DNA of 64,000 bases from CAYOXX01 sp964408025 (GCA_964408025.1 CAYOXX010000001.1:124001-188000), one strand, 5' to 3'; positions 52,856 through 64,000 are shown, counted from the stretch's first letter. The notes: generated from the sequence alone by a model not told the origin. Program-made: numbers and translations.

Positions 52856-53992
52856 CTACTCGATCTCCAGTCGCTGGCGCAGATCCGGAGGGATTCCATC
52901 TACGTGAACCATGAAAGCCAGGACCTTGGCGCGTACGTAATTGGCCGAGAGATAAATGTGCCCCTCATACGGACCTCTGTCCGGCCCGTGCGAGTTCTTG
53001 GTCAGGTAGTAGCGACCGCCCCCTTCGTCCGTCGCCAAGCCGACGACGTGCATCAGGTGATCGTCGGTTGTGCTGAAGTCGTCGAACATCGCGTCGCGCT
53101 CGGCCTGGTTGACGACGGTTCCGCCTCCGTCCTGCTCTACGACCGCGTAACCTTGGTCGGAGTGAATCGTCGGCTCGCTCACGTCGGCATCGACGACGAC
53201 CGAGTAGCCGTTCCCTAGGGCGTAGTCGAGAATCCTCATGTAATCTTCGAGGCCGACGTTGTAGTAGCCGTCGTTATGCATCCAATTGTCAGGAATAAGC
53301 AGCTCGCCCTGCCGATCGAAAGGCATGTAGGAGTACGAGGTTATCTCTACGTAATTCCCGGGATCGAATCCCAGTATTTCCGTCGCGAACTGCTGCGGCG
53401 TCACCCGCCGACCGTCGACCTCGATGGTTTCCGGCAAGGGACCGAGATGAGTATCGAGTATGGCTCGCAAGCCGTCCTCCCACCCGGGCGGGAGGCCCTG
53501 CTCGGCCGAGAGAATGCTCTCAACGTACTCCCTCAACTCCCGCGCCAGCTCGCCGTGGTTGTATCTCTCCTCGCCCGGCTGCAGGCCGGAGTAGTCGCTG
53601 TCGCGGAACAGGCCGTGGCGGCCGACGAGCCAGGTGACATCGTGCGATAGGCCGCCCTGGCCGAAATTGTTGTGGCCGTGCAGGCGCAGGTAGCGCCGCG
53701 CCTTCTCCAGGTAGGCGTGATAGACGGTAAACATCTCGGAGAGCTCGTATTCGCCGACTCCCAGGCGATGGAGTTCGCTCTCGATGAAGGAGATTGTGCT
53801 GAAGCACCAGCACGTGCCCGTCCGGTCCTGCGATTTGGCCGGTGTTCGCCAGACTTCGCTAATGACGGCGAACGTCTTCTCCGGCGGTTGCTGTTGCTCG
53901 ACATCCTGAGATGCAAACGCCAGCGGCGCCGGGCCGAGCAGGCAAACGACCAGAACCAGCGTTGCGAACAGCAAGCGATACTGTATTCTCAT
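52856..53992 (-). CDS. Secreted C1-family (PepC/bleomycin hydrolase-like) peptidase
   Basis: A 378-residue exported cysteine peptidase. Signal peptide (about 1-28, core LLFATLVLVVCLLGPAPLAF), then a papain-type fold of the aminopeptidase C group: Gln55 and catalytic Cys61 in SQDRTGTCWCFS, His in STTDDHLMHVVG and Asn in LTKNSHGPDRG. Bleomycin-hydrolase-like enzymes are usually cytosolic; an export signal is notable. A second Cys (Cys63) directly follows the active site. The ATG at 53992 is chosen for the signal peptide and GGAG box; an upstream ATG at 54010 is possible. A strong terminator lies downstream. Confidence 0.85.
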   Translation of the reverse strand: MRIQYRLLFATLVLVVCLLGPAPLAFASQDVEQQQPPEKTFAVISEVWRTPAKSQDRTGTCWCFSTISFIESELHRLGVGEYELSEMFTVYHAYLEKARRYLRLHGHNNFGQGGLSHDVTWLVGRHGLFRDSDYSGLQPGEERYNHGELARELREYVESILSAEQGLPPGWEDGLRAILDTHLGPLPETIEVDGRRVTPQQFATEILGFDPGNYVEITSYSYMPFDRQGELLIPDNWMHNDGYYNVGLEDYMRILDYALGNGYSVVVDADVSEPTIHSDQGYAVVEQDGGGTVVNQAERDAMFDDFSTTDDHLMHVVGLATDEGGGRYYLTKNSHGPDRGPYEGHIYLSANYVRAKVLAFMVHVDGIPPDLRQRLEIE

Positions 53993-54199
53993 TTCACGCG
54001 CTCCATGCATAACTTCCGGAACCGTCCTCAAGATACCATACAAACCAGTCCCCTACGAGGCCAAATGATCCCCCTATCTTCACCCGCCCTGCGCCGGCCG
54101 GCTTCTGTTAACGCATCCTTCTGAACATTGCGCGCTTGACCTCGGCTCGCAGCGCGTGATGAACTGTCGCCGTCAACAAATCGACAACGAGGTGCTGCG
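53993..54199. other. Divergent spacer upstream of the C1 peptidase
   Basis: A 207-bp divergent gap between the C1 peptidase and a small conserved protein. It should hold promoters for both, but I see no good consensus match. Confidence 0.3.
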
Positions 54200-54547
54200 A
54201 TGGCTGAACCGCACGGGCGGAAAATAACGATAAGCACGAAGAAAACCGAAGGATTTCGCGTCTACCCCGCGGAGGGTGCGCTGGGCGGCATTACCCCCTC
54301 CCAGATGTACCAGATCAATTTCTACATCGAGACGCCGAACATTCCGACCGACATCAAGCACGAGCTGACGGAAGACGGCAAGCTGGGGCCGCAGATCAGC
54401 CAGAACGTCTCCGGCGGCGATGTCATTCGCGAGCTGCAGACGGCGGTGCTGATGACCGTGCAGCAGGCCGAGTCGCTGGCGCGCTGGATCCTGACGACCA
54501 TCGAGCACCAGCGGGGCGAAGCGCCCACCAGCGGCTACGTGATGTAA
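54200..54547 (+). CDS. Small protein of unknown function, DUF3467-like in its second half
   Basis: A 115-residue soluble protein I do not firmly recognise. After a basic N-terminus it has beta-like stretches (FRVYPAEGALGGITPSQMYQINFYIE) and a C-terminal helix with VLMTVQQAESLARWILTTIEHQRGE. The last part recalls DUF3467, where an SP-x-x-A-K helix precedes a conserved YE. The match is weak. ATG at 54200 follows GAGGTGCTGCG. It is convergent with pepT. Confidence 0.5.
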   Translation: MAEPHGRKITISTKKTEGFRVYPAEGALGGITPSQMYQINFYIETPNIPTDIKHELTEDGKLGPQISQNVSGGDVIRELQTAVLMTVQQAESLARWILTTIEHQRGEAPTSGYVM

Positions 54548-54591
54548 TCCCTTTCAGGCAGCCGGGCCTGATGAAGCGATACTAGAACCCC

Positions 54592-55869
54592 TTAAACCTT
54601 GCCCTCGGCGGCCGCATCGGCCCAGAGCTTCGAGATGCCGAGGATCACCTGCACCGCCTTCTCCATCGTCTGGATCGAGACGTACTCCTTGACGGAGTGG
54701 AAGTTCTCGCCGCCGGCGAATATGTTGGGCGTCGGCATCCCCATCAGCGTCAGGCGGCTGCCGTCGGTGCCGCCGCGGATCGGCTTGGTGATCGGTTCGA
54801 TCCCAAGCTCCCGTATCGCCCGGCGGGCTACCTCCATCACCATCGGGTGCTGATCGAGGACGTACTTCATGTTGCGGTAGAACTCCTTGATCTCCATCTC
54901 GATCTTCGCCTTCGGGAACTCCTTCTGCGTTTCGTCGCAGATATCCTGGAGTACCCCCTCGAGTGTCTTGAGACCTTCCTCCTCGAAGTCGCGCACCAGG
55001 ATGCTGACGGTCGCCTTGCTGACGTCGCCGGTCAGCTCGTAGGGGTGCAGGTAGCCCTGCTTCTTCTCGGTCGTCTCGGGCAGCTTATCGGTGTGGAAGC
55101 GGCCGATGATGTCCGCGGCCACCCGCACCGCGTTGACCAGCTTGCCCTTGCCGTAGCCGGGGTGGACGTCGTAGCCGCTTACGGTGATTGTGGCCGTGTC
55201 GGCGCAGAAGGTCTCGTCCTCGACCTCGCCCAGGACGCTGCCGTCCATCGTGTAGGCGCACTTGGCGCCGAAGTGCTCGAGGTCGAAACCGTCGGCGCCT
55301 CGGCCGATCTCCTCATCCACAGTGAAGGCGACGCGCACCCCGCCGTGGCGTATCGAGGGGTCGCAGACAATGGTTGTGAGGGCGTCCATGATCTCGGCAA
55401 CGCCGGCCTTGTCGTCGGCACCAAGCAGCGTCGTGCCGTCGCTGGTGATGATGTCGTCGCCGATCAGCTTGCGCAGGCCCTCGTTCTCCTCGGCCTTGAT
55501 AACTAATCCCTTCTCCTCGTTTTGAACCAGGTCGCCGCCCTGGTAGTCTTCGTGAAGCCGGGGCTCGACGCCGCCACCCGGCGTGGCGTGGTAGGTGTCT
55601 ACGTGGGCTATGAAGCCGATGGTCGGCACCTTGTCGGGCGCCGGGTGGTCCGGTGGCAGGTTGGCAGGTAGCGTCGCCATCACCGCAGCGTAATCGGTCT
55701 TCTCGACGTCCGCCAAGCCCAGGGCCTCGAGCTCCTCGATCAGCAGGTCGAGCATATCGTGCTGCTTCGCCGTCGAGGGACGCTCCTCCGATTTCTCGTC
55801 GCTCTGCGTGTCGATCTTGACGTACCTCAGGAATCGATCTACCAGTGCCGGAAACTGATCTCTATTCAT
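54592..55869 (-). CDS. pepT: Peptidase T (tripeptide aminopeptidase)
   Basis: A 425-residue cytosolic M20 metallopeptidase removing N-terminal residues from tripeptides. Motifs: FIAHVDTYHATPG, TTLLGADDKAGVAEI, FTVDEEIGRGADGF with the catalytic Glu, YTMDGSVLGEVEDETF, and the C-terminal IRGGTDGSRLTLMGMPTPNIFAGGENFHSVKEYVS with the last zinc His. Length is standard. ATG at 55869 lies close after GGGAGGAGGAG. It lies downstream of lpd on the same strand after 218 bp. Confidence 0.95.
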   Translation of the reverse strand: MNRDQFPALVDRFLRYVKIDTQSDEKSEERPSTAKQHDMLDLLIEELEALGLADVEKTDYAAVMATLPANLPPDHPAPDKVPTIGFIAHVDTYHATPGGGVEPRLHEDYQGGDLVQNEEKGLVIKAEENEGLRKLIGDDIITSDGTTLLGADDKAGVAEIMDALTTIVCDPSIRHGGVRVAFTVDEEIGRGADGFDLEHFGAKCAYTMDGSVLGEVEDETFCADTATITVSGYDVHPGYGKGKLVNAVRVAADIIGRFHTDKLPETTEKKQGYLHPYELTGDVSKATVSILVRDFEEEGLKTLEGVLQDICDETQKEFPKAKIEMEIKEFYRNMKYVLDQHPMVMEVARRAIRELGIEPITKPIRGGTDGSRLTLMGMPTPNIFAGGENFHSVKEYVSIQTMEKAVQVILGISKLWADAAAEGKV

Positions 55870-56087
55870 CTCCTCCTCCCGTTCTTAAAAATAACGACAC
55901 GAGAAAATAAAATACTATCATGGTTCGTCACGGCTCCCCCGCTGGGGGCTACCCCCCTATCGTATAGCAGCATCCGTCTCAGGTCGAGCACTCAGACGTT
56001 GACTCTTTGCGAAAACCGCCAGCAGATTCCAGACGCTATTATCTCAAGTAATACTTTAACTCCGACGATTTCTTCCCCACCCGACTT
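55870..56087. other. Spacer between lpd and pepT
   Basis: A 218-bp gap on the minus strand. A short C5/G5 hairpin (around 55936-55948) and an A/T-rich stretch near pepT are seen; no clear promoter hexamers. Confidence 0.3.
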
Positions 56088-57491
56088 TTAGATGTGAATC
56101 GCCTGCCCTAGTGCATCGGCGGCGGCCTCCATCACCGCCTCCGAGAGCGTCGGGTGCGGGTGGATGGTCTTATGCAGCTCCAATGGCGTCGCCCCGAGGT
56201 TCATGGCCAGAGTCAGCTCTATGATCTGCTCGGTGGCGTCGTACCCGGCAATGTGTGCTCCGAGGATCTCGCCGGAACCGGCGTCAACCACCAGCTTGAC
56301 GAAGCCGTCCGGCTCGCCGATGGCGCGCGCCTTGCCGTTGGCGCTGAAGGGGAAGCGCCCGATCTTGACCTCGCGGCCCTTCTCCTTGGCCTGCTCCTTG
56401 GTCAAGCCTACGCTGGCGACCTGGGGCTGGCAATAGATGCAGCTCGGCACACGGTCCGGGTCGTAGCCGTGCGTCGCCTCTCCGGCTATCGCCTCGACAC
56501 ACTCGATCGCCTCGGCCGAGGCGGCGTGGGCCAGCAGTGGCTCGCCTATGACGTCGCCGATGGCGTAGACCCCCTCGCGGCTGGTGCGGAACGAACTGTC
56601 CACTTTTATCCAGCCCCTATCGGTTTCCACGCCGATCTCTTCCAGACCCAGGTCCTCGGTGTTGGGCATGAAGCCGATGCTCACCAGCGCCTTCTCGGCC
56701 GCGAGTTCGGTCGTCTCGCCTTCCTTCTCGACCTCGATCTCGACGCCGCCCTTCGTCGGCGTCAGCTTCTTCACCATAGCCGAGGTGTGCATAGCGATCT
56801 TGCGCCTCTTGTAGGCCCTGGCCACTACTTCCGCCAGCTCGCCGTCGGCCATCGGCAGGATCGAGGGCAGCATCTCGACCAGCGTCACCTCGACGCCGTA
56901 GGCGCTCATCACGTAAGCGAACTCGATGCCGATCGCCCCCGCGCCGACGATCACGCAGCTGACCGGCAGCTCCTCGAGCACGATAGCGTGGCGGTAGCTA
57001 AGGATTCTCTCGCCGTCGAAATCGATCCCGGGCAGGGGCCGCGCGCGCCCGCCGGTGGCGATGATCGTATGCTTCGCGCTCAGGCGAGTCGTTTCGCGAC
57101 TGTCCCCGTCCGTCACGACCACCGCTCCCTGCGCGTCGAAGCGCCCGGCGCCGTCGAAGACCTCGATGCCGTTCTTCTTCATCAGGAACTCGACGCCCTT
57201 GGAGTTCTTCTTGGCCGCCGCGCTGCTGCGCTTGAAGGCCGCCCTGAAGTCGGCCGAGAAGCCGTCGAACTTCAGGCCCAGGCTTCTTGAGTCGTCGCGG
57301 ATCGTGTTGACTATCTCGGCGTTGCGCAGCAGCGCCTTGCTCGGGATGCAGCCCCAGTTGAGGCAGACACCGCCGAGGTTTTCCTTCTCTACAATCGCCG
57401 CCCTCAAGCCGAGCTGCGAAGCCCTGATGGCGGCCACGTAGCCGCCGGGCCCGGCGCCGATTACGACCAGATCGAATGCGTTTTCACTCAT
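56088..57491 (-). CDS. lpdA: Dihydrolipoyl dehydrogenase
   Basis: A 467-residue FAD disulfide oxidoreductase, the E3 subunit shared by 2-oxoacid dehydrogenase and glycine-cleavage complexes. FAD motif VIGAGPGGYVAAIRASQLG, redox-active pair in GGVCLNWGCIPSKALL (Cys at about 43 and 48), NAD-binding VIVGAGAIGIEFAYV, second FAD segment GVYAIGDVIGEPLLAH and the catalytic His-Glu pair in HKTIHPHPTLSEAVMEA. No E1 or E2 gene is adjacent. It is downstream of trxA on the same strand. Confidence 0.96.
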   Translation of the reverse strand: MSENAFDLVVIGAGPGGYVAAIRASQLGLRAAIVEKENLGGVCLNWGCIPSKALLRNAEIVNTIRDDSRSLGLKFDGFSADFRAAFKRSSAAAKKNSKGVEFLMKKNGIEVFDGAGRFDAQGAVVVTDGDSRETTRLSAKHTIIATGGRARPLPGIDFDGERILSYRHAIVLEELPVSCVIVGAGAIGIEFAYVMSAYGVEVTLVEMLPSILPMADGELAEVVARAYKRRKIAMHTSAMVKKLTPTKGGVEIEVEKEGETTELAAEKALVSIGFMPNTEDLGLEEIGVETDRGWIKVDSSFRTSREGVYAIGDVIGEPLLAHAASAEAIECVEAIAGEATHGYDPDRVPSCIYCQPQVASVGLTKEQAKEKGREVKIGRFPFSANGKARAIGEPDGFVKLVVDAGSGEILGAHIAGYDATEQIIELTLAMNLGATPLELHKTIHPHPTLSEAVMEAAADALGQAIHI

Positions 57492-57599
57492 GCCCGCAAC
57501 GTCTCCTTTCCTGCACCGCGCAGCGAGTTTTGATCTTTTTAATTGTTGATCAGGCCTTTCTCACTTTCTCGCTCAAACATTTTAACGCCAATAAGTAAA

Positions 57600-57634
57600 A
57601 CGCCTACCGGAGAAGGGCCTCTCCGGTTAGGCGT
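57600..57634 (-). terminator. Rho-independent terminator after trxA
   Basis: Arms ACGCCTA-CCGGAGA and TCTCCGG-T-TAGGCGT (14 pairs, one bulge) with a six-base loop. On the minus strand the hairpin is followed by TTTTACTTATT. It lies 40 bp after the trxA stop and separates trxA from lpd. Confidence 0.85.
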
Positions 57635-57674
57635 ATCCGTGCGAACCGAATCCAACCGCTCTTCCGAGCGCCCC

Positions 57675-57992
57675 TCAAAGATGGACTTCGATTGTGCGCT
57701 CGATTTCCGCTCGCGGCATAACCCCGATGAACTGCTCCGCCACCTTGCCGTCCACGAAGAACAGCAGCGTCGGGATTCCCATGATCGCGTATCTCTCGGC
57801 CGTCTTCGGGTTGTCGTCCACGTTGATCTTGCCGACCTCCAGGCGCTCACCGTACTTCTGGGCTATCGCCTCTACTGTGGCCGCAATCATTGTGCACGGC
57901 GCGCACCACGGAGCCCAGAAGTCGACCAGAAACGGGGTAGTCGATTCCAGAACTACTTCGACAAAGTCACTGTCGCTGATTTCTCGTGTCAT
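57675..57992 (-). CDS. trxA: Thioredoxin with a CAPC active site
   Basis: A 105-residue thioredoxin. The fold is standard (FVEVVLEST, FLVDFWAPWCAPC, VGKINVDDNPKTAERYAIMGIPTLLFFVDGK with the cis-Pro, FIGVMPRAEI). The active site is WCAPC, Cys30 and Cys33, instead of the normal WCGPC; changes in the two residues between the cysteines alter redox potential. It probably receives electrons from trxB at 12074. ATG at 57992; a strong terminator follows. Confidence 0.93.
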   Translation of the reverse strand: MTREISDSDFVEVVLESTTPFLVDFWAPWCAPCTMIAATVEAIAQKYGERLEVGKINVDDNPKTAERYAIMGIPTLLFFVDGKVAEQFIGVMPRAEIERTIEVHL

Positions 57993-58157
57993 TGCTTACC
58001 CTTCCACTCGCCTCCGCCAACCGCGGCCCAGAATCTGCCACGGACACGTCTCTACTGCGGATAATCCGCCCTCCCGCACCAGTGTATCTGCAGCCCCCGG
58101 ATCGATCAAGACGTTATTAGTGAAGTCCATGCCCTGACATGTGCCGAGGCCCGATCA
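57993..58157. other. Spacer between the biotin carrier gene and trxA
   Basis: A 165-bp same-strand gap holding the trxA leader. I see no clear promoter, terminator or gene. Confidence 0.3.
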
Positions 58158-58763
58158 TTACAACGGCTTTATCCTGAATAGCGTCTGCCCGAAATGCACC
58201 TCCGAGGCATCCTCGGCCAGTATCGCGACTACCTCGCCCCGGTCCGGCATCCCCGTGCCGCCGTAGGCGATGTGGTTGAAGCACTTCATCACTTCCACCA
58301 TCCCCAACACGCTGCCGGTGCTCACACCGGTCCCTACGTCTACGTATTGGGGCTCTTCGGGCGACGGCCGCCGGTAGAAAATGCCGTCCGAGGGCGACGC
58401 CACGCCGATCAGGCCCTCCTCGGCCTCCCGCGCCTCCGCACCTTCGGCGCCGCCCCCCTCGGCTTCGGCCGCCCATTTCGCCACGGCGTGCGGGTCTATG
58501 CGGGCAATCGGTGTGCCGAAACCCACCGGCACGTAGCCGTCCGGAAGAAACACCTCGGTCACGCGGCCCTGCACGTCGCGCGGCAGCCGCAGCACGTAGC
58601 GTCGGTTGAGGATCTTGATCGTCAGCACCCTGTCGAGGGGGTTGATATAGAGCCCCTGCCTGGGCGCCCCGTCGGCGTAACCGACTACCGGCGACTCGAC
58701 TATCAGCGTCCCGGGCTCCGCCTCGTCCTCGCGCGTCTTGGCGATCAGCGTTTTCTCGGCCAT
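58158..58763 (-). CDS. Biotin carboxyl carrier protein with a second degenerate half
   Basis: A 201-residue carrier subunit for the acyl-CoA carboxylase encoded upstream. The C-terminal biotinyl domain (about 118-201) has IGVASPSDGIFYRRPSP, VGTGVSTGSVLGMVEVMKCFNHIAY with the predicted biotinylated Lys160, and SEVHFGQTLFRI. The site is VMK-C-F rather than the common AMKM. The N-terminal part (about 18-90: IVESPVVGYADGAPRQGLYIN, VTEVFLPDGYVPVGFGTPIARI) looks like another hammerhead fold without an M-K site. An Ala/Gly/Glu-rich linker joins them. ATG at 58763 after GGAAGGTG. Last gene of the acyl-CoA cluster. Confidence 0.85.
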   Translation of the reverse strand: MAEKTLIAKTREDEAEPGTLIVESPVVGYADGAPRQGLYINPLDRVLTIKILNRRYVLRLPRDVQGRVTEVFLPDGYVPVGFGTPIARIDPHAVAKWAAEAEGGGAEGAEAREAEEGLIGVASPSDGIFYRRPSPEEPQYVDVGTGVSTGSVLGMVEVMKCFNHIAYGGTGMPDRGEVVAILAEDASEVHFGQTLFRIKPL

Positions 58764-58794
58764 CCGCACCACACCTTCCAACTCCGCAGCGGCC

Positions 58795-60528
<1,734 letters not shown>

Positions 60529-60541
60529 TGGAGTACCCTTC

Positions 60542-61897
<1,356 letters not shown>

Positions 61898-61931
61898 CCG
61901 CCCTCGCCACCTCTAGCTACACCCGGAGCGG

Positions 61932-62723
61932 TCACTCCGAATCCTCGATCCACTTCGGTTTGCGCTTTTCCAGGAAAGCCCCCATCCCTTCCTGGCCCTC
62001 GTCGCTCATCCGCAGACGCGCGATCAGCTTGGCCGTAAACTCGGCGCTGCTCTCCAGCGGCAGATTCACCGTCTCGCGGATGAGCTCCTTCGAGGCCGCG
62101 AGCGCCGCCGGGCCCCCGGTAAGGATCATCTCCACTACGGCATCCACACTGGAGTCGAGCTCCGCTGCGGGCACGGCGGCGTTTACGAGTCCCATTTCCG
62201 CCGCTCGCGCCGCCGAGAACCGCTGCCCCGTGAGGAAGAGTTCACGCAGGTAGCGCTCGCCCATCCGCTTCAGCAGGAAGGGCGCAATGACGGCCGGGGC
62301 CAGCCCGAGCTTTGTTTCGCTAAAGCGGAAAGAGGCGTCGTCGGTTGCCACGGCGATGTCGCAGGCGGCCACGACGCCGGTGCCGCCGCCTACCGCCGGC
62401 CCGTTTATCCGCCCGACGACCGGCTTGGGGCAGGTGTAGACGGCGCGCAGCATCTCGGCCAGCCGCATCGATCCCTGGTAGTTCTCTTCGAACGAGTACT
62501 CGAGAACGCGGCGCATCCAGTTCAGGTCGGCGCCGGCGCAGAAGGCATCACCCTCGCCGGTGACTACGACGACGCGGAGCGCTTCATCGTTTTCAACCGC
62601 TCTAAAGATCTCGAGCAGGTCCTCGAGCATCTTGTCGTTGAAGGCGTTGCGGACCTCGGGCCGGTTAAGCGCCACGCGCGCCACCGCCCCCCGGCGCTCG
62701 AAACGGACTGTGCCGTGGCCCAT
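61932..62723 (-). CDS. Enoyl-CoA hydratase/isomerase, methylglutaconyl-CoA hydratase-like
   Basis: A 263-residue crotonase-family protein. Motifs: VALNRPEVRNAFNDKML, the oxyanion segment AFCAGADLNWMRRVLEYS, ENYQGSMRLAEMLRAVYTCPKPVVGRINGPAVGGGTGVVAACDIAVATDD and LGLAPAVIAPFLLKRMGERYLRELFLTGQRF. The ADLNWMRR plus CPKPVVGR combination resembles LiuC, the hydratase of leucine breakdown, and the adjacent carboxylase genes fit that route. Glutamate at the second oxyanion site is not verified. 34 bp upstream of accC. Confidence 0.85.
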   Translation of the reverse strand: MGHGTVRFERRGAVARVALNRPEVRNAFNDKMLEDLLEIFRAVENDEALRVVVVTGEGDAFCAGADLNWMRRVLEYSFEENYQGSMRLAEMLRAVYTCPKPVVGRINGPAVGGGTGVVAACDIAVATDDASFRFSETKLGLAPAVIAPFLLKRMGERYLRELFLTGQRFSAARAAEMGLVNAAVPAAELDSSVDAVVEMILTGGPAALAASKELIRETVNLPLESSAEFTAKLIARLRMSDEGQEGMGAFLEKRKPKWIEDSE

Positions 62724-62803
62724 GCTCTCCCCCGTGATTCTGCCCCGCCGACTCAGGCGTCAGCCGTTTCCCCTACCCCGCGCCTGCCCGAGCCGTCCGT
62801 CGT

Positions 62804-63199
62804 TCAGTCGCGGACCGGCACGGCCTTGTGTCCATAGTGGATCGTGCCAGCGTCGCCCTCGCTGTAGAGACGCCGGAACTCGAGCTTGACCGGCATCCCG
62901 ACCTCTAGCTCGTCGAAGGAGGCGTCCGCAATCTGGGCCGTCAGGCGAACGCCGTCCTCCATATTGACGATGCCCAGTGCGAACGGCGCCTCCAAGGAGA
63001 ACCGCTCCGACGGCGTCCTGATGACGGTGTAGGTGGCCAGCGTGCCAAACGGTTTCAGCCTGAAAACCTCGGACTTCCTGGAGCCGCACTTGTCGCACAC
63101 CAGGCGCGGCGGGAAGAACACCTTTCCGCAGCCCGTGCAGCGCGCCGCCTCCAGCCGGTACCTCTGCGGGTAGTGTCTCCAAGCGCTCGAAGGAGGCAT
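62804..63199 (-). CDS. Zinc-ribbon OB-fold protein (DUF35)
   Basis: A 131-residue DUF35 protein that typically partners a SCP2-type thiolase or HMG-CoA synthase-like enzyme. The N-terminal zinc ribbon has Cys pairs in ARCTGCGKVFFPPRLVCDKCG (residues about 20-42), followed by an OB-fold with GTLATYTVIRTPSERF, PFALGIVNMEDGVRLTAQI, VGMPVKLEFRR and a final YGHKAVP. The start ATG immediately abuts the stop of the thiolase gene with no gap, so the two are translationally coupled and probably form a complex that binds acyl-CoA. Confidence 0.92.
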   Translation of the reverse strand: MPPSSAWRHYPQRYRLEAARCTGCGKVFFPPRLVCDKCGSRKSEVFRLKPFGTLATYTVIRTPSERFSLEAPFALGIVNMEDGVRLTAQIADASFDELEVGMPVKLEFRRLYSEGDAGTIHYGHKAVPVRD

Positions 63200-64000
63200 C
63201 TACATTCCCTCCAGTATGTGGACGACGGAGCTGCCGCCGCTCCCACCCATGTTCTGGGCCAGCCCGACCCGCGCATTCTCGACCTGCCGCGGTCCGGATT
63301 CGCCTCGAATCTGCTCAACCAGCTCGACGATTTGGGCGACTCCTGTAGCGCCTACCGGATGCCCCTTCGACTTGAGGCCGCCGCTGCAGTTGACCGGTAT
63401 ACTGCCCCCGATATCCGTCGCCCCGGCCTCGACAGCGGGACCTCCCTGGCCCGGCTCGAAGAAGCCGATCGACTCGTTGACGACGATCTCGGCGATGGTG
63501 AAGCAGTCGTGAACCTCCGCCAAGTCGATCTGCTCGGGCTTCAGGCCCGCCATCTCGTAGGCCCGCTTCGCGGCCTCCGTGGCCGCCCGGATGGTCGTCA
63601 GGTCCTCGCGGGCGTGCAGTGCTATGGTGTCTGTGGCGTGGCCGCTGCCGATCACCTTGACGCCGCCCTTGTTGAACTTGCCGGCCATCTCCGCCGGCAC
63701 CAGCACGGCCGCCGCGGCGCCGTCGGTTATCGGCGAGCAGTCGAGGATGTTCAGCGGGTCGGCCACCTTAACCGAGTTGATCACCGCCTCGACGTCTATC
63801 TCCATGCGGAACTGCGCCCGCGGATTCTTGGCGCCGTTGCGGTGGTTCTTGACGGCCACCATCGCCAGCTGCTCGCGGGTGGTCTTGTAGCGGTGCATGT
63901 GCGCCACCGCCATCATCGCGTAGAGGCCGGGGAAAGTGGCCCCGTGGACCCCCTCCCAGTCCATGTCGGCCGCGGTCGCCAGCGCGTTGGTGGCCTCTGA
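63200..64000 (-). CDS. SCP2-type thiolase (acetyl-CoA acetyltransferase family), C-terminal part, cut by window edge
   Basis: The frame is open to the right edge, so the gene's N-terminus, with the nucleophile Cys, is outside. The visible 266 residues have SEATNALATAADMDWEG at the edge, FPGLYAMMAVAHMHRYKTTREQLAMVAVKNHRNGAKNP, ILDCSPITDGAAAAVLV, DLAEVHDCFTIAEIVVNESIGF, and the C-terminal VNCSGGLKSKGHPVGATGVAQIVELVEQIRG with the catalytic His. It is the SCP2-like subgroup that pairs with DUF35. It shares the acyl-CoA cluster and likely acts in thiolytic cleavage. Confidence 0.9.
   Translation of the reverse strand, partial: SEATNALATAADMDWEGVHGATFPGLYAMMAVAHMHRYKTTREQLAMVAVKNHRNGAKNPRAQFRMEIDVEAVINSVKVADPLNILDCSPITDGAAAAVLVPAEMAGKFNKGGVKVIGSGHATDTIALHAREDLTTIRAATEAAKRAYEMAGLKPEQIDLAEVHDCFTIAEIVVNESIGFFEPGQGGPAVEAGATDIGGSIPVNCSGGLKSKGHPVGATGVAQIVELVEQIRGESGPRQVENARVGLAQNMGGSGGSSVVHILEGM

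Noticed and set aside
56154..57290. Plus-strand open frame of 378 codons
   Set aside because: Shadow of lipoamide dehydrogenase; composition is typical of antisense high-GC frames.

Overview
The window reads as a chromosomal segment of a diderm (Gram-negative-type) heterotrophic bacterium of fairly high GC. LolA, outer-membrane beta-barrels of the DUF5916 type, an O-antigen-type ABC exporter and an EnvC-like division factor all imply an outer membrane. Beta-oxidation, acyl-CoA carboxylase and leucine-degradation-type enzymes plus several secreted or cytosolic peptidases suggest growth on peptides and fatty or branched-chain acids. Two runs of N (10 at 19440-19449, 100 at 47466-47565) mark it as a draft, probably metagenomic, assembly. 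I cannot name the phylum from the sequence alone; an Acidobacteriota-like or candidate-phylum lineage is only a guess.

Layout. 1-5.7 kb: partial thiL, nrdR, a polyprenyl-phosphate-type glycosyltransferase, a lone AMMECR1 protein, a secreted double-BON protein and a GT-C-like membrane protein. 5.8-8.1 kb: thiolase and 3-hydroxyacyl-CoA dehydrogenase. 8.1-12.0 kb: a tight envC / S41 / yibQ-type envelope operon in which the S41 protein has lost its catalytic Ser and Lys and the EnvC domain has lost a zinc ligand. 12.1-16.3 kb: thioredoxin reductase, a HARE-HTH plus EVE domain protein, a small membrane protein and an acyl-CoA synthetase. 16.5-19.8 kb: another GT-C-like protein and an NtrX-like sigma-54 regulator, meeting tail to tail with a 4-base overlap. 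19.9-29.4 kb: four tandem paralogues of a secreted CBM9-like plus DUF5916 barrel protein, with near-identical ends and diverged middles. 29.7-31.7 kb: a BlaI/BlaR1-type pair in which the sensor-protease ends in HEAT repeats, with a well-formed promoter and a palindromic operator candidate. 31.9-34.2 kb: polyprenyl diphosphate synthase, a secreted protein and LolA. 34.5-38.1 kb: Wzm/Wzt-type polysaccharide exporter and a 2-hydroxyacid dehydrogenase. 38.1-40.7 kb: a strikingly AT-rich GT-C-like gene, probably acquired. 41-48 kb: small secreted proteins, another GT-C-like protein, a sulfatase remnant, comM and a secreted PPC-repeat protein with near-identical 330-bp repeats around the assembly gap. 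48.4-57.5 kb: OsmC, peptidases, a deleted and frameshifted fifth DUF5916 copy, thioredoxin-like proteins and lipoamide dehydrogenase. 57.7-64 kb: trxA and a minus-strand acyl-CoA cluster (thiolase, DUF35, enoyl-CoA hydratase, biotin carboxylase, carboxyltransferase, biotin carrier) running off the right edge.

The most unusual items are the DUF5916 array with its separate remnant, the S41 pseudoprotease in an EnvC/YibQ operon, the BlaI/M56-HEAT switch beside the array, the HARE-HTH/EVE fusion, the PPC repeat gene, and a dispersed family of short intergenic palindromes. I saw no rRNA, tRNA, CRISPR array or transposase.
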